NCBI GenBank assembly: GCA_025450395.1
Contig: JANWHK010000039.1
Span: 1 to 34,346 of the forward strand
Length of the DNA stretch: 34,346 nucleotides
Source of the DNA: Bacteroidia bacterium
GTDB lineage: Bacteria; Bacteroidota; Bacteroidia; NS11-12g; UBA955
Reading direction: 5' to 3'
Each line of letters starts with the position of its first letter. Within the stretch, counting starts at the first letter, position 1. The notes below the pieces were generated by a model. The model was not told the origin of the DNA. It saw only the letters and a list, made by a program, of their open reading frames with translations, and did no database searches. Positions 9,077 through 19,500 of the stretch are shown one piece after another. The position numbers and the translations under genes are program-made.

Positions 9077-9964
9077 TTAATCCAATCCAACCCTCAACCC
9101 AAAGGAATTATTGATATAACCGCTGGCAAACGTGGTGAGGTCCGGCACGACCAGGAAATTAATACCGGGCCTGCCTTCAAGGAACAAATGCAAACGTTTC
9201 CAAAACGGTCTTTTTTTGCCAATCCTGAAATCCAGGCCTAGCGGGATATACACAGAAGCCCCGTAATTGCTTTTCATTCGGAAAGATTCAGTTTTGCTGT
9301 CACTGGCATAGGTATGAGACCTCCCACCGCCGTAACTTTCGGGTTGAATAGAATATGCATTGGTGCTTTGAATGGTTAAGAAGTTATTTAAGGACATTCC
9401 TGCAGAAATACCCACCCCACTGTACAAGCTCCACCTTGCAGCAGCGTCTGTTTTAAAGATATAGGAAGCATCCAGGCGCAACTGGTTTGAATTGTATTCC
9501 ATACTTAAACCTCTGGTGTGTACTGAATCATAATATAAATTCCCCTGAGGTGTGGAAATGGTATCAAACTGTTTTGCCACCTGATGGCTCATGGATGCAG
9601 AAAAACCTATGTCTGACCAATATGAAAAACCTAAACGGAACTGACGGTTTGGGTTGAAATGCTTCGTGCGTTTATTGCGTGTTTGAAATCCCAATTGGAT
9701 ATAAATGGTATTGTTTGAAGAATTGCTATAGGACCGATAAGGGTGAAAACCGGAATAATCGCCTTTTAATATGTCTGATCCGGGGGCAAGGGACCTGAAA
9801 TCATGGATATTGACATGAGCTCCGGGCGCGACTGCAAAACCATTGTGAATATACATATCCGTGAGTTTGAGTTGTCGACCGCTGCTATCCTGTGCCTGAA
9901 GGCAGGAGAGCCCCGACAATAATAAAAGTGAAATGAGTAATAGTTGTTTTTTTAGTTTATTCAT
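9077..9964 (-). CDS. Outer-membrane beta-barrel protein (paralog 1)
   Basis: Signal peptide MNKLKKQLLLISLLLLSGLSCLQAQ and alternating beta-strand pattern. Clear similarity to the adjacent ORF (LKL..YI.NGF, YYDSV, ARW..Y.G.GIS.G.SLNN, SVYIPLG.DFRIGKKR.FWK..HLF.E.RPGINFL..PD.TTF). Confidence 0.8.
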   Translation of the reverse strand: MNKLKKQLLLISLLLLSGLSCLQAQDSSGRQLKLTDMYIHNGFAVAPGAHVNIHDFRSLAPGSDILKGDYSGFHPYRSYSNSSNNTIYIQLGFQTRNKRTKHFNPNRQFRLGFSYWSDIGFSASMSHQVAKQFDTISTPQGNLYYDSVHTRGLSMEYNSNQLRLDASYIFKTDAAARWSLYSGVGISAGMSLNNFLTIQSTNAYSIQPESYGGGRSHTYASDSKTESFRMKSNYGASVYIPLGLDFRIGKKRPFWKRLHLFLEGRPGINFLVVPDLTTFASGYINNSFGLRVGLD

Positions 9965-10002
9965 GAATGGTTTTTGTTTGTAATTCATTTTGAATTTATG
10001 TA

Positions 10003-10887
10003 TTAAAGTTTAATTCTGAACCCAAGTGAATTCTGTATGTACCAGAGTCTAAAAGTGGTAACATCGGGTATCATCAGGAAATTGATACCTGGCCTCGCTT
10101 CAAAAAACAGGTGGATAGGTTTCCAGAATATTCTTTTTTTGCCAATTCTGAAATCCACACCTAACGGTATATATACTGAAGTCCTGTAATTGGTTTTTGC
10201 CCTGAAATTTTCTTCTTCCCTCTCTCCCGGAAATCCTTTCCAAAAAGAGTTATTCTCCTCTATCGAAAATCGCGTTGTATGATGAATGCGCACTTCATTG
10301 TTTAATGAAATACCACCCGATATGCCAGCCCCGGCGTATATATTCCACCTGGCTTTTGCATTGGTCCTGAAGATGAGGGAAAAATCTGCACATACATAGT
10401 CAGACCTGAAGCTAATGCCGATTTGATCCGTTTGAACAGAATCATAATAAATATTTCGGCCACTGGGGTATTGGACTGTATCGTAGGGTTTTCGTGTTTC
10501 TTTATATAAGCCGATTGAAAAGCCTGTTCCTGAAAAATATGAAACTCCGATACGGAACTCTGGATTGGGGTTAATTTTATCGGTGTTTCTTTGCCTTGGA
10601 TGGAATCCAACTTGAATTGACATTACATTCCGGTAATTTCCACTATAGTCACCATAAGCTATGCCTTTTGAATATCCTGAATCAGTATGCTTTAAAATCT
10701 CAGATTCAGGCACAAGTATTCTGAAATTAGGTACATCATTCATGACATTGCCATGAAGTTCAAATCCATTTTGTACATAAAAGCTGCTAAGCTTCAAACG
10801 CCTATTACTGGTATCCTGCGCATATAACCCTGCCATGCAGGAAAATACGGGCAAAAACAGCAAGATGCGATGTAGCAATAGATTCAT
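10003..10887 (-). CDS. Outer-membrane beta-barrel protein (paralog 2)
   Basis: Signal peptide MNLLLHRILLFLPVFSCMAGLYAQ. Same conserved blocks as the 9077-9964 gene. Confidence 0.8.
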   Translation of the reverse strand: MNLLLHRILLFLPVFSCMAGLYAQDTSNRRLKLSSFYVQNGFELHGNVMNDVPNFRILVPESEILKHTDSGYSKGIAYGDYSGNYRNVMSIQVGFHPRQRNTDKINPNPEFRIGVSYFSGTGFSIGLYKETRKPYDTVQYPSGRNIYYDSVQTDQIGISFRSDYVCADFSLIFRTNAKARWNIYAGAGISGGISLNNEVRIHHTTRFSIEENNSFWKGFPGEREEENFRAKTNYRTSVYIPLGVDFRIGKKRIFWKPIHLFFEARPGINFLMIPDVTTFRLWYIQNSLGFRIKL

Positions 10888-10963
10888 GACCTATCAACTG
10901 ATAAACCCTGTAATTATTGCCATCATGACAATATACTTACCAAAGATTTTCTGAAATTTATCC

Positions 10964-10990
10964 CTGTCACCCTGAGCCTGTCGAAGAACC
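10964..10990 (-). repeat. Interspersed repeat copy (GGTTCTTCGACAGGCTCAGGGTGACAG on minus strand)
   Basis: Aligns with the two units at 20926-20973: [ATCC/GTTC]TTCG...CTCAGG[G/A]T[G/A]ACA. Confidence 0.6.
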
Positions 10991-11030
10991 CTAGCCCCTA
11001 AATCCTAGCTCCTATTTCCTTTCCCCTTCC
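10989..11030. repeat. Degenerate 7-nt tandem repeat tract H1
   Basis: CCCTAGC CCCTAAA TCCTAGC TCCTATT TCCTTTC CCCTTCC in constant 7-nt phase. The stop codon of the FtsB-like gene lies inside it. Confidence 0.6.
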
Positions 11031-11305
11031 TCCACAATGATAAAAAGATCCTCATTGTCCTTCTTCATCAGGTATTTTTCGCGGGCGAACTTTTCGAGGT
11101 TGCGGATATTGGAAAACAATTCCTTTTCCTCTTTCCTCACATTAATGATTTCAGCCTTGTAATAGTCGCGTTTTTCCTCCAGGTCAGACACTTCCCTGCG
11201 CAGTTGTACGAGTTCAATGAAGTTATTGCTGTCGAATACCGTCATCCAGGTGATGGCGATCAAGCCGATTAACCAGTACTTGTATTTATTCCAGAGGTTT
11301 AACAC
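11012..11305 (-). CDS. Septum formation initiator family protein (FtsB/DivIC-like)
   Basis: About 97 aa: short N-terminal TM then coiled coil, ending NLEKFAREKYLMKKDNEDLFII. Confidence 0.88.
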   Translation of the reverse strand: MLNLWNKYKYWLIGLIAITWMTVFDSNNFIELVQLRREVSDLEEKRDYYKAEIINVRKEEKELFSNIRNLEKFAREKYLMKKDNEDLFIIVEEGERK

Positions 11306-11364
11306 GTCTACAAAGTTAATTTGTCGAAATCAGTAAAACAAACCGGGAAATAAGACCTTGTCTA

Positions 11365-11799
11365 TTAAAATGGAGTGTCAGGACCGTAATATTCCACCGA
11401 ATTGTTGATGGTCTCAATCAGGTGAATCTTATGCAGTTTAACATGCTCAGGCAAACGAGGGGCTAGCCTGTTCCATATAGCGACAACTATGTTTTCAACA
11501 GATGGCAGCACATCTTTCAGGAACGGGACATCCACATTCAGGTTCTTATGGTCAAGGTGCACAACCACTTCATCTTCTATGATGACTTTCAGTTTCTTAA
11601 GGTCCATTACAAAACCTGTATCCTCTGAGGGACGGCCTTTTATCGTAACATATAGATCAAAGTTGTGTCCATGCCAGTTCTCATTGGCACATTTTCCGAA
11701 CAATTCTTCGTTGTGTTCCTTGCTGTATTTGGGGTTAAACAGTTTATGGGCGGCATTGAAATGGGCTCTGCGGGTAACAAATAAGACAGGCGTTTGCAT
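11365..11799 (-). CDS. 6-carboxytetrahydropterin / 6-pyruvoyltetrahydropterin synthase family (QueD/PTPS)
   Basis: HFNAAHKL, KCANENWHGHNFDLYVTIKG, GFVMDLKKLK, LDHKNLN, PSVENIVVAIW. Confidence 0.92.
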   Translation of the reverse strand: MQTPVLFVTRRAHFNAAHKLFNPKYSKEHNEELFGKCANENWHGHNFDLYVTIKGRPSEDTGFVMDLKKLKVIIEDEVVVHLDHKNLNVDVPFLKDVLPSVENIVVAIWNRLAPRLPEHVKLHKIHLIETINNSVEYYGPDTPF

Positions 11800-11862
11800 T
11801 TAGTTAATAATATGCTGCAAATTTAGTCCAAAATTATTTATTTTTGGGAACTAGTCTTTAAT

Positions 11863-12828
11863 ATGATCATAATCACGGGAGCCGCTGGATTTATAGGGAG
11901 TTGTTTGGTACAGAAATTGAACGATGAGGGTTATGTCGACCTGGTATTGGTCGACGACTTTACACAGGCGGAAAAAAAACCAAACTGGGAAAATAAAAAA
12001 TACAGTGAACTGGTGGAGAGGGACATTTTTTTTAAATGGGCGGAAGGCAAAGGCAACCGGATACAGTTTATCTTTCACATCGGAGCCAGGACTGACACCA
12101 CTGAATTTGACACCGGATTGCTGAACACCCTGAATTTCGAATATACAAAAGACATTTGGAATCTATGTGTGAAGGAGGGTATACCACTGGTGTATGCCAG
12201 CAGTGCAGCAACCTATGGCATGGGTGAATACGGATTTAATGACGATGACAAAAATATGGAGAAACTCAAACCCCTGAACCCTTATGGGCAAAGCAAGCTC
12301 GACTTTGACCTCTGGGCCTTGGGACAGCAAGAAAAGCCTTATTTCTGGACCGGGTTAAAGTTTTTTAATGTCTATGGCCCCAATGAATATCATAAAGGCA
12401 GGATGGCTTCTGTCGTATTCCATGCGTACAACCAGATAAAAGCGACAGGTGAACTGAAATTGTTCAGGTCACACAAGCCTGAATATGCAGACGGTGAACA
12501 AAAACGGGATTTTGTATATGTAAAGGATGTGGTGGATGTTATGTATTACCTGATGTTAAAACGCAAGGACAATGGCATATATAACCTGGGAAGCGGGAAG
12601 GCCAATACATTTAACGATTTAGCCAGGGCGGTTTTCAGGGCTATGGACTTGCAGCCTGTGATACATTACATCGATACTCCGATTGACATCCGTGATAAAT
12701 ACCAGTATTTTACTGAGGCCAACATGCAAAAACTTATCAGTTCCGGTTACACCCAGGCCTTTATGGGCATAGATGATGGGGTAAGAGATTATATCCAACA
12801 TTATATGTCAGGAAAAACGATTTATTAA
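11863..12828 (+). CDS. hldD: ADP-L-glycero-D-manno-heptose-6-epimerase
   Basis: MIIITGAAGFIGSCLVQKLN (NAD-binding GxxGxxG), YASSAATYG, NPYGQSKLDFD, FNVYGPNEYHKGRMASVVFH, typical of HldD/RfaD. Confidence 0.93.
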   Translation: MIIITGAAGFIGSCLVQKLNDEGYVDLVLVDDFTQAEKKPNWENKKYSELVERDIFFKWAEGKGNRIQFIFHIGARTDTTEFDTGLLNTLNFEYTKDIWNLCVKEGIPLVYASSAATYGMGEYGFNDDDKNMEKLKPLNPYGQSKLDFDLWALGQQEKPYFWTGLKFFNVYGPNEYHKGRMASVVFHAYNQIKATGELKLFRSHKPEYADGEQKRDFVYVKDVVDVMYYLMLKRKDNGIYNLGSGKANTFNDLARAVFRAMDLQPVIHYIDTPIDIRDKYQYFTEANMQKLISSGYTQAFMGIDDGVRDYIQHYMSGKTIY

Positions 12829-12829
12829 T

Positions 12830-15800
12830 TTGAAAAAGATAATCTTTTTTGTTCTTTTTATCCTCAGTTTCGGTTGTGGTATCATGATCGAGAATACCTC
12901 ATTGGGGAATCAATTTGATTTTAAGGATGCCAATGCCTTGCTCAAAAAGAAATTAGATAAAAGAGAAGAAATACAGAAAAGCATTCTTACCCATCCGGAC
13001 CTGCTCAGGGTCATCAATGACTTTGATATCAATAGCGAATTATGCCAGGAACTCAGCAGGAACAACCTCTCGCTGTTCGCCTATAAAAATAAATGCCTGA
13101 GTTTCTGGTCGGATAATTTCATACAGCAGTATAATTTCAAAACCTCGGAACAATTCAGCAAAACTATACTTTATAACCGGAATGGATGGTACCAGATGGT
13201 GTCAGTGAAAAAGGGAAATTACGATATTTATTGTTATTACTGGTTCTATAAACAGTACCCCTTCAATAATGAATATTTTGTCAACAGCTTTAACAGTGAC
13301 CTTAAATTCAATCATATTGAAATTATAAAACACCCTGAGGAAATCAACAAGGATATCAGCGGGTACGAAGTGAACAAGACTCTGCCGACGGTCACCCAGT
13401 CTTCATACAACCAGTTCAAGATGAAGAGAAGGATTGAACTGATCTATATTATTTCAGCTGTATTTTTTCTCGTATTTGCATTTGTAAATGCCAATAGGGA
13501 GAAGGTTTTTAATGTCAGGCAATTTGTGATGTTGCTGGCCTCTTTTGTTTTTGTTTTTTGCACCCTGTCATTTTTTGATATCATTTTAAAACACAAGATC
13601 AATACTACCCTGTTCTCACCGGTCCTGGCAGCTTATTCGCAATTTATTCCCTCGCTGGGCCACAGCCTGCTGTTCACCTTTGCCTTGCTGAGTTTCCTGG
13701 TATGGCTTCAGCAAGCGCTTACAATCGTGCATGTGAAACCCGGCAGGCATATACTCGCAACCATTATTATTTCTTTATTGTCATGGTTATTGCCGGCAGT
13801 AATGTTTATTTATGCACTTCCCAAATTCATATTGAATTCACAGATCAATTACGATTTCAAGTCATTGACGAACGTCAACAATTATACATTGATCGGCATG
13901 TTCAATATATTCCTGATGTTCATTTGCATTATTATCGGTTTCAGGGTATTTGCAGCGTTCTCTCATAGCCGGTTCAGGCAGAAAAATTTCCTGCTCGTTC
14001 ATTTCATCATATGTCTCATCCTGGTACCGTCAATTTATTTGGTACAGAAAGAAAACAGTTTCCTGCTGATCTGTTTTGCTATCTATGGCCTTTTATTGCC
14101 TTTCCTGGTCCTGTTTACAGATAAGATAAGGTTTACCCATATACTGATTTCCGCTTCCCTTACTGCTGCATTCCTGTCGGTGCAGCTGGAGCAATTGAAC
14201 AGTTTCAAGGAAAAGGAACAAAGGAAGGTATTCGCCAATAAACTGATCACCAAGGAGGATTTTGAAAGTGAACTCAAATTGCTGGAAATAGAAAAGGAAC
14301 TGATAGGATCGGCTGTATTCGACTCGTTTTTCTATTACAAGCAGAATGACTACCAGGAGCTGGAGCTTAATTATAAGTTTACCTTCTTCAATGATTTTAT
14401 CAAGAACTTTGATATTGATTTTCTGCGTTACGACAGCTCCGGAATAGATGTCACCCCCAATAACCTCACATTTGATTATATCAATTCGCTCTATAATAAA
14501 TCAACCAACAAGAGCATAACAAATTATTTTTTATACATCAAGGACCTGCATTACCTGGGCGGCTACCTGGCTAAATACGAGATATGCCCGGAAGACAGGG
14601 ACATAGGATATGTGTTCCTGATGCTCACGCCCAAGGTGAAGAGCGACCTGTATAACCTCGATTATTTTTTCAGCAAGATCACATACAGCCATTTAAGGGA
14701 AAATCAGTATTCGTACGCGGTTTACCAGAAAAATGAGCTGGTAAAGGGCCTTGGTTCTTACCCGTTCAAGTTATCGGATAATATTGATTATAAATCCATG
14801 GAGGATGCATCCTTCTTTGAACAGAACGGTTTTTCGCAGTTATTCAAGAAAATTGATGAGGATACTTTTATCATTGTGTCTTTCAAGGCTGCGAGTTGGG
14901 ACAGGGTATTCGGGATATTCACGTTTATTCTCCTGTTTTTTATCGGCATACTGGCGATGGTGTTTTTATTGATCTATTTCCTCGTCTTCATCCTGGGCAT
15001 ATTTACCTTTAACCCTGTCATACTGAAATTATATGGAACCATCACGAGGTACCTGCGGATTGTGAACCTCAACAAGCTTTACCTCGAGACCAAGATCAGG
15101 CTGTCATTCCTGATACTGGCTGTGTTGATCTGTTCGGTGGTTATTTATTTTACGGTGCAGAATGTGAACAGGAGCTTCAAGATCAAGCAATATGAACTTC
15201 TGGACAAAAAAATGTCACAGATTGCCAATGAGATTGAGATCGGTTACCAGAAAAAGGACGAAAGACCTATACGGAACCTGATCAAGCACCTGGCAAATAC
15301 GTATGAGGTGGATATCAACCTGTATTTTAAGGATGGCACCTTGTACCAGACCGCCAATAACCGCATCTATTACGAAGGCTGGTTCTCATCCTTTATCAAT
15401 CCTGTGGCACATTACGAGCTGATACAGAATAAGCAGTACAGCATCAAGCAGATTGAAAAGATCGGCAACCTGGAATACCTCTCGTATTACAATACTGTTT
15501 TTGATGAGAACAGGAACCTGATCGGTTACGTGCATCTGCCTTATTTTTCAAAGTCACTCGATCTGAAGAATGAGTTCTCGAATTATCTTGGAAGTCTAAT
15601 CAATATCTCCACCTTATTGCTTATGATATCCCTGCTGATGGCATCCTATATCGGCAGAAGCCTTGTGCGTCCGCTTAAACTGATGATAGAGAGCCTTGCC
15701 AGGATCCGGCTGGGTGCAATGAATAAACAGATTGACTGGAACCGCAATGATGAAATCGGCCAGTTGGTGGAACAATACAATATCATGCTGAAAAAACTTG

Positions 15801-16507
15801 AGATCAGCACCGAGAGACTGGCGCAAAGCGAAAGGGAAGGCGCGTGGAAGGAAATGGCGAAGCAAGTGGCGCACGAAATCAAGAACCCCCTCACGCCCAT
15901 GAAATTACATCTCCAGCACCTGCAGATGTCTATAGACAAGGATGATGAGCACCTGAAGGAAAAGATCACCAGCATCAGCCAGATACTGATAGAACAGATC
16001 GATCAGTTGAGCAGGATGGCGGATGAGTTTTCATCCTTCGCCAAAATGCCAATGGCGATACTCGAAACCTGCAGCCTGCACCAGGTGCTGAATTCAAGTA
16101 TTGACCTGTTTAAATCACAACATGACCTCAGGATCATTTATCCCGCGAAGCATAAAGACGCGCTTGTATACATCGACAAGGACCAGATGAAAAGAGTATT
16201 CAACAATATCCTTAAAAACGCCGAACAGGCAGCAAAGGAGGATGAATCCTGTATCATAGAGGTTGACACGGTCCTCGAAGGCGATTATATTACCGTCAGT
16301 TTTAAGGACAATGGCAAGGGGATTGAAGAGGGTTTCAAGGAAAGAGTATTCACACCGAATTTCAGTACCAAGAATTCGGGGATGGGCTTGGGCCTTGCCA
16401 TCTGTAAAAAAATAGTTGAACAGGTTAATGGAACTATCACATTTAACAGTGAAACTAATAAAGGAGCCACTTTTTACGTTACTTTACCTGTTGTCAAATC
16501 GATATAA
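12830..16507 (+). CDS. Large multi-pass membrane sensor histidine kinase (HAMP-HisKA-HATPase, NtrY-like core)
   Basis: TTG start 1 nt after the hldD stop. H-box KQVAHEIKNPLTPMKLHLQHLQ, N-box NILKNAEQAAKE, G-boxes DNGKGIEEGFKERVFTPNFSTKNSGMGLGLAICKKIV. Many hydrophobic TM segments in the N-terminal half. Confidence 0.9.
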   Translation: MKKIIFFVLFILSFGCGIMIENTSLGNQFDFKDANALLKKKLDKREEIQKSILTHPDLLRVINDFDINSELCQELSRNNLSLFAYKNKCLSFWSDNFIQQYNFKTSEQFSKTILYNRNGWYQMVSVKKGNYDIYCYYWFYKQYPFNNEYFVNSFNSDLKFNHIEIIKHPEEINKDISGYEVNKTLPTVTQSSYNQFKMKRRIELIYIISAVFFLVFAFVNANREKVFNVRQFVMLLASFVFVFCTLSFFDIILKHKINTTLFSPVLAAYSQFIPSLGHSLLFTFALLSFLVWLQQALTIVHVKPGRHILATIIISLLSWLLPAVMFIYALPKFILNSQINYDFKSLTNVNNYTLIGMFNIFLMFICIIIGFRVFAAFSHSRFRQKNFLLVHFIICLILVPSIYLVQKENSFLLICFAIYGLLLPFLVLFTDKIRFTHILISASLTAAFLSVQLEQLNSFKEKEQRKVFANKLITKEDFESELKLLEIEKELIGSAVFDSFFYYKQNDYQELELNYKFTFFNDFIKNFDIDFLRYDSSGIDVTPNNLTFDYINSLYNKSTNKSITNYFLYIKDLHYLGGYLAKYEICPEDRDIGYVFLMLTPKVKSDLYNLDYFFSKITYSHLRENQYSYAVYQKNELVKGLGSYPFKLSDNIDYKSMEDASFFEQNGFSQLFKKIDEDTFIIVSFKAASWDRVFGIFTFILLFFIGILAMVFLLIYFLVFILGIFTFNPVILKLYGTITRYLRIVNLNKLYLETKIRLSFLILAVLICSVVIYFTVQNVNRSFKIKQYELLDKKMSQIANEIEIGYQKKDERPIRNLIKHLANTYEVDINLYFKDGTLYQTANNRIYYEGWFSSFINPVAHYELIQNKQYSIKQIEKIGNLEYLSYYNTVFDENRNLIGYVHLPYFSKSLDLKNEFSNYLGSLINISTLLLMISLLMASYIGRSLVRPLKLMIESLARIRLGAMNKQIDWNRNDEIGQLVEQYNIMLKKLEISTERLAQSEREGAWKEMAKQVAHEIKNPLTPMKLHLQHLQMSIDKDDEHLKEKITSISQILIEQIDQLSRMADEFSSFAKMPMAILETCSLHQVLNSSIDLFKSQHDLRIIYPAKHKDALVYIDKDQMKRVFNNILKNAEQAAKEDESCIIEVDTVLEGDYITVSFKDNGKGIEEGFKERVFTPNFSTKNSGMGLGLAICKKIVEQVNGTITFNSETNKGATFYVTLPVVKSI

Positions 16508-16509
16508 TT

Positions 16510-19500
16510 ATTAATAAGTTAAAAATCATATGGTTTTTTAATTTCATTTTATTCTGCAGCCTGTCAGAAGCACAATCGGTTTCAGGTAATTTAAAGCATA
16601 GACTCGTAAGCGTCAACCGGGATACCATTGTTTTGGATACGCTCAACATCGTCATGCAGAGTGTGGATGTATACCTCAATGGTGCAAAAATAAACAAGGG
16701 GTTTTATGTTGATTATGAAAGGTCTGCCCTGGTGTTTGATTCCAGCCTCCTGAACCGTGAAATAGAGGTGTTTTACCGCGTGTTTGAATTCAGGAAACGA
16801 TTTTTCTATGCCCATAAGCCGTTTATACTGATAGAACCCACTTTTTTCCAGGAACCGAGATATTATTACAACTACGATAAAAGTCCGGCCGGAAATGGCC
16901 TGTTGTTCACTGACGGGTTGAACGTCAACGGAAACATTGCAAGAGGCCTGGGTTTTGGCAATAACCAGGATGTAGTGCTGAACAGTAACCTGAACCTGCA
17001 GTTAAACGGCAACCTGGGAAAGGGCGTTTCCATATTGGCAGCCATCAGCGACGAGAATAACCCGATACAACCCCAGGGCAATACACAGCAGATACAGGAT
17101 TTTGACAAGGTATTCATTTCCATCACGAAGGACAGCAATACAATCACTGTGGGTGACTTCCTGATGGTAGCCAATACCAATAATTATTTCATGAAATATT
17201 ATAAAAAGTCAAGAGGTGTGCAGTTTGATTTCAATAAAAAGGGTAATATCAAGTATAATTTTCATGCAGATGCTGCCGTGTCCAGGGGAAGGTTTGTGCG
17301 AAATGAAATACAAGGTCAGGAAGGCAACCAGGGACCCTACCGTCTGCAGGGCAGCAATGGCGAATTGAACATCATTGTCATTTCCGGTACTGAAAAGGTA
17401 TATGTGGATGGGGAGAAACTGGAAAGAGGCCAGCAGAACGATTACGTGATAGATTATAACACGGGAGAGATCATTTTTATGCCGCGCAGGCTGATCACCA
17501 AGTTTAACCGTATTGTCATTGAATTCCAGTACAGCGACCGGAATTATTCACGTTCTGTATTTACAATCGGAAATGAATTCAAGACTAATAAATGGTTGAG
17601 TTCCGTGAATTATTTTACAGAGCAGGATAACAGGTTCCAGCCTACTGACACATCAAACAGTTCCTCGATCCAGGGCATACTTGAAAATGCTGGTGACAAC
17701 CCTGCGGTTTACCAGTTTGAGAAAAGATATGACCAGTTCCAGCCCGATAGGGTAAACTACCGAAAGATCGATTCGCTGACAAATACCATCTATTTGTATA
17801 CAAATTCTCCGACAAGTGACACCGTGTTTTATACAACTGCTTTTTCACTTGTGGGCCAGGGCAAGGGTAATTATATCCAGTTGTCGACTTCTGCAAACGG
17901 AAGGGTCTACGCATGGGTACAGCCTGTGAACAATATACCGCAAGGGAGTTATGAGCCCTACATCGTGCTGGTGGCACCAAAACGCATGCAGATGTTGACA
18001 GCCAATACCAGGTTTAAACCCAGTGAGCATTTTGAATTTACTGCCGAAGGAGCCTACACCAATAATAACCAGAATACATACAGCAGCCTTGACAAGCGTA
18101 ATGACGATGGACTTGGTTTGTTTTTGGCGGCCAGGCAGAAAGATCTTAAATATAAGGAACTCAAGATCAGCAGTGGCTTGAAAATGGAATATATAAGCCG
18201 CAATTTTACCTATGTGGAACGTTACCGTGCGGTGGAGTTCAACAGGATATGGAACAGGCAGCTGAACAATAATACCAGTACCGTTCTGCAGGCAAACGAG
18301 ATTGTGTCTACGATTAACACGGCATTGCTTTTCAAGGAAAAACACAACCTGGTCATCGAAGCTTCAAATTATAACAAGGGTAAGATATTTAAAGGTTACA
18401 GGGGTTATGGCAATTACACATTCGGGGGTAAAAAACTACAGGCCAACCTGAACGGCGAACAGGTGTATATTGAAGACCGCACTTTTACTTTCCTGAACAA
18501 GAACCAGTCACATCATTATATTTTTGAGAGTGTTTACAGTTTGGATAAGGTGAAGTTGGGGGTCAATGCAGGTATTGAAGAAAGCAGGTTCAATACGGAT
18601 ACCGGTTCAGTTCTTGGCTCCTCATCTTTCAGGTACCACCAGGTGTCTGCTTTTTTCCAGGGCATCAACAGCTTGAAATGGCTTTATAAACTGGAGGGGT
18701 CGCTCAGGAATGATTTTTCTCCTGACAGCGGAGGATTCAGTTTTGCCTCTACGGGTATTAACCTGTTAGGAAACCTGGAACACGTCAGTAAAAAATTGAA
18801 CCGCCTGAATATTGTCGGTTCATTCAGGCAGCTCAACCTGGCAGGTATACAGAATGATGACGAGGTAATCCTTGGAAGGATAGAGTATAATGCCGCATTC
18901 TTCAAGAAGGTGGTCACCAGCTCTACCTATTACCAGATTGGTACCGGGCGGGAACAGAAAAGACAATTTTCATTTACGCTGGTCCAGCCCGGAAACGGTA
19001 CACATGTATGGAATGACTACAACGGCAATGGCATAGAAGAGGTCAATGAGTTTGAACTGACTGTGTATAAGGACCAGGGTAAATATGTAAAGGTATTCCT
19101 TCCGACCAACGAGTTCATTAAAAGCAATACCAATGAGTTTAACCAGACTTTCCGTATACAGGCCCCCAGCACCTGGCAGAACGGGAATGCATTTAAAAAA
19201 TTCCTGAACAGGTTCAATACCATAACCTCCTATAAGGCCGACAGGAGAATTACCGATAACAGCCTGCTCACTATTATCAATCCATTTAAATTGAATGTGA
19301 CGGATTCATCATTGATCGCGGTGAACAGCCTGATCAAGCAAACCACCTTTTTTAACCGTTCAAATGCAAGGTTTGGAATAGAACACAACATACAGACCAA
19401 TAAAGGCAAACAGTTCCTGAGCAGCGGTTTTGAGTGGAGGCAATACGACAAACACAGCGCAATATTGCGTTTTGGACTTACCCGGAAAATCAATTTATTG

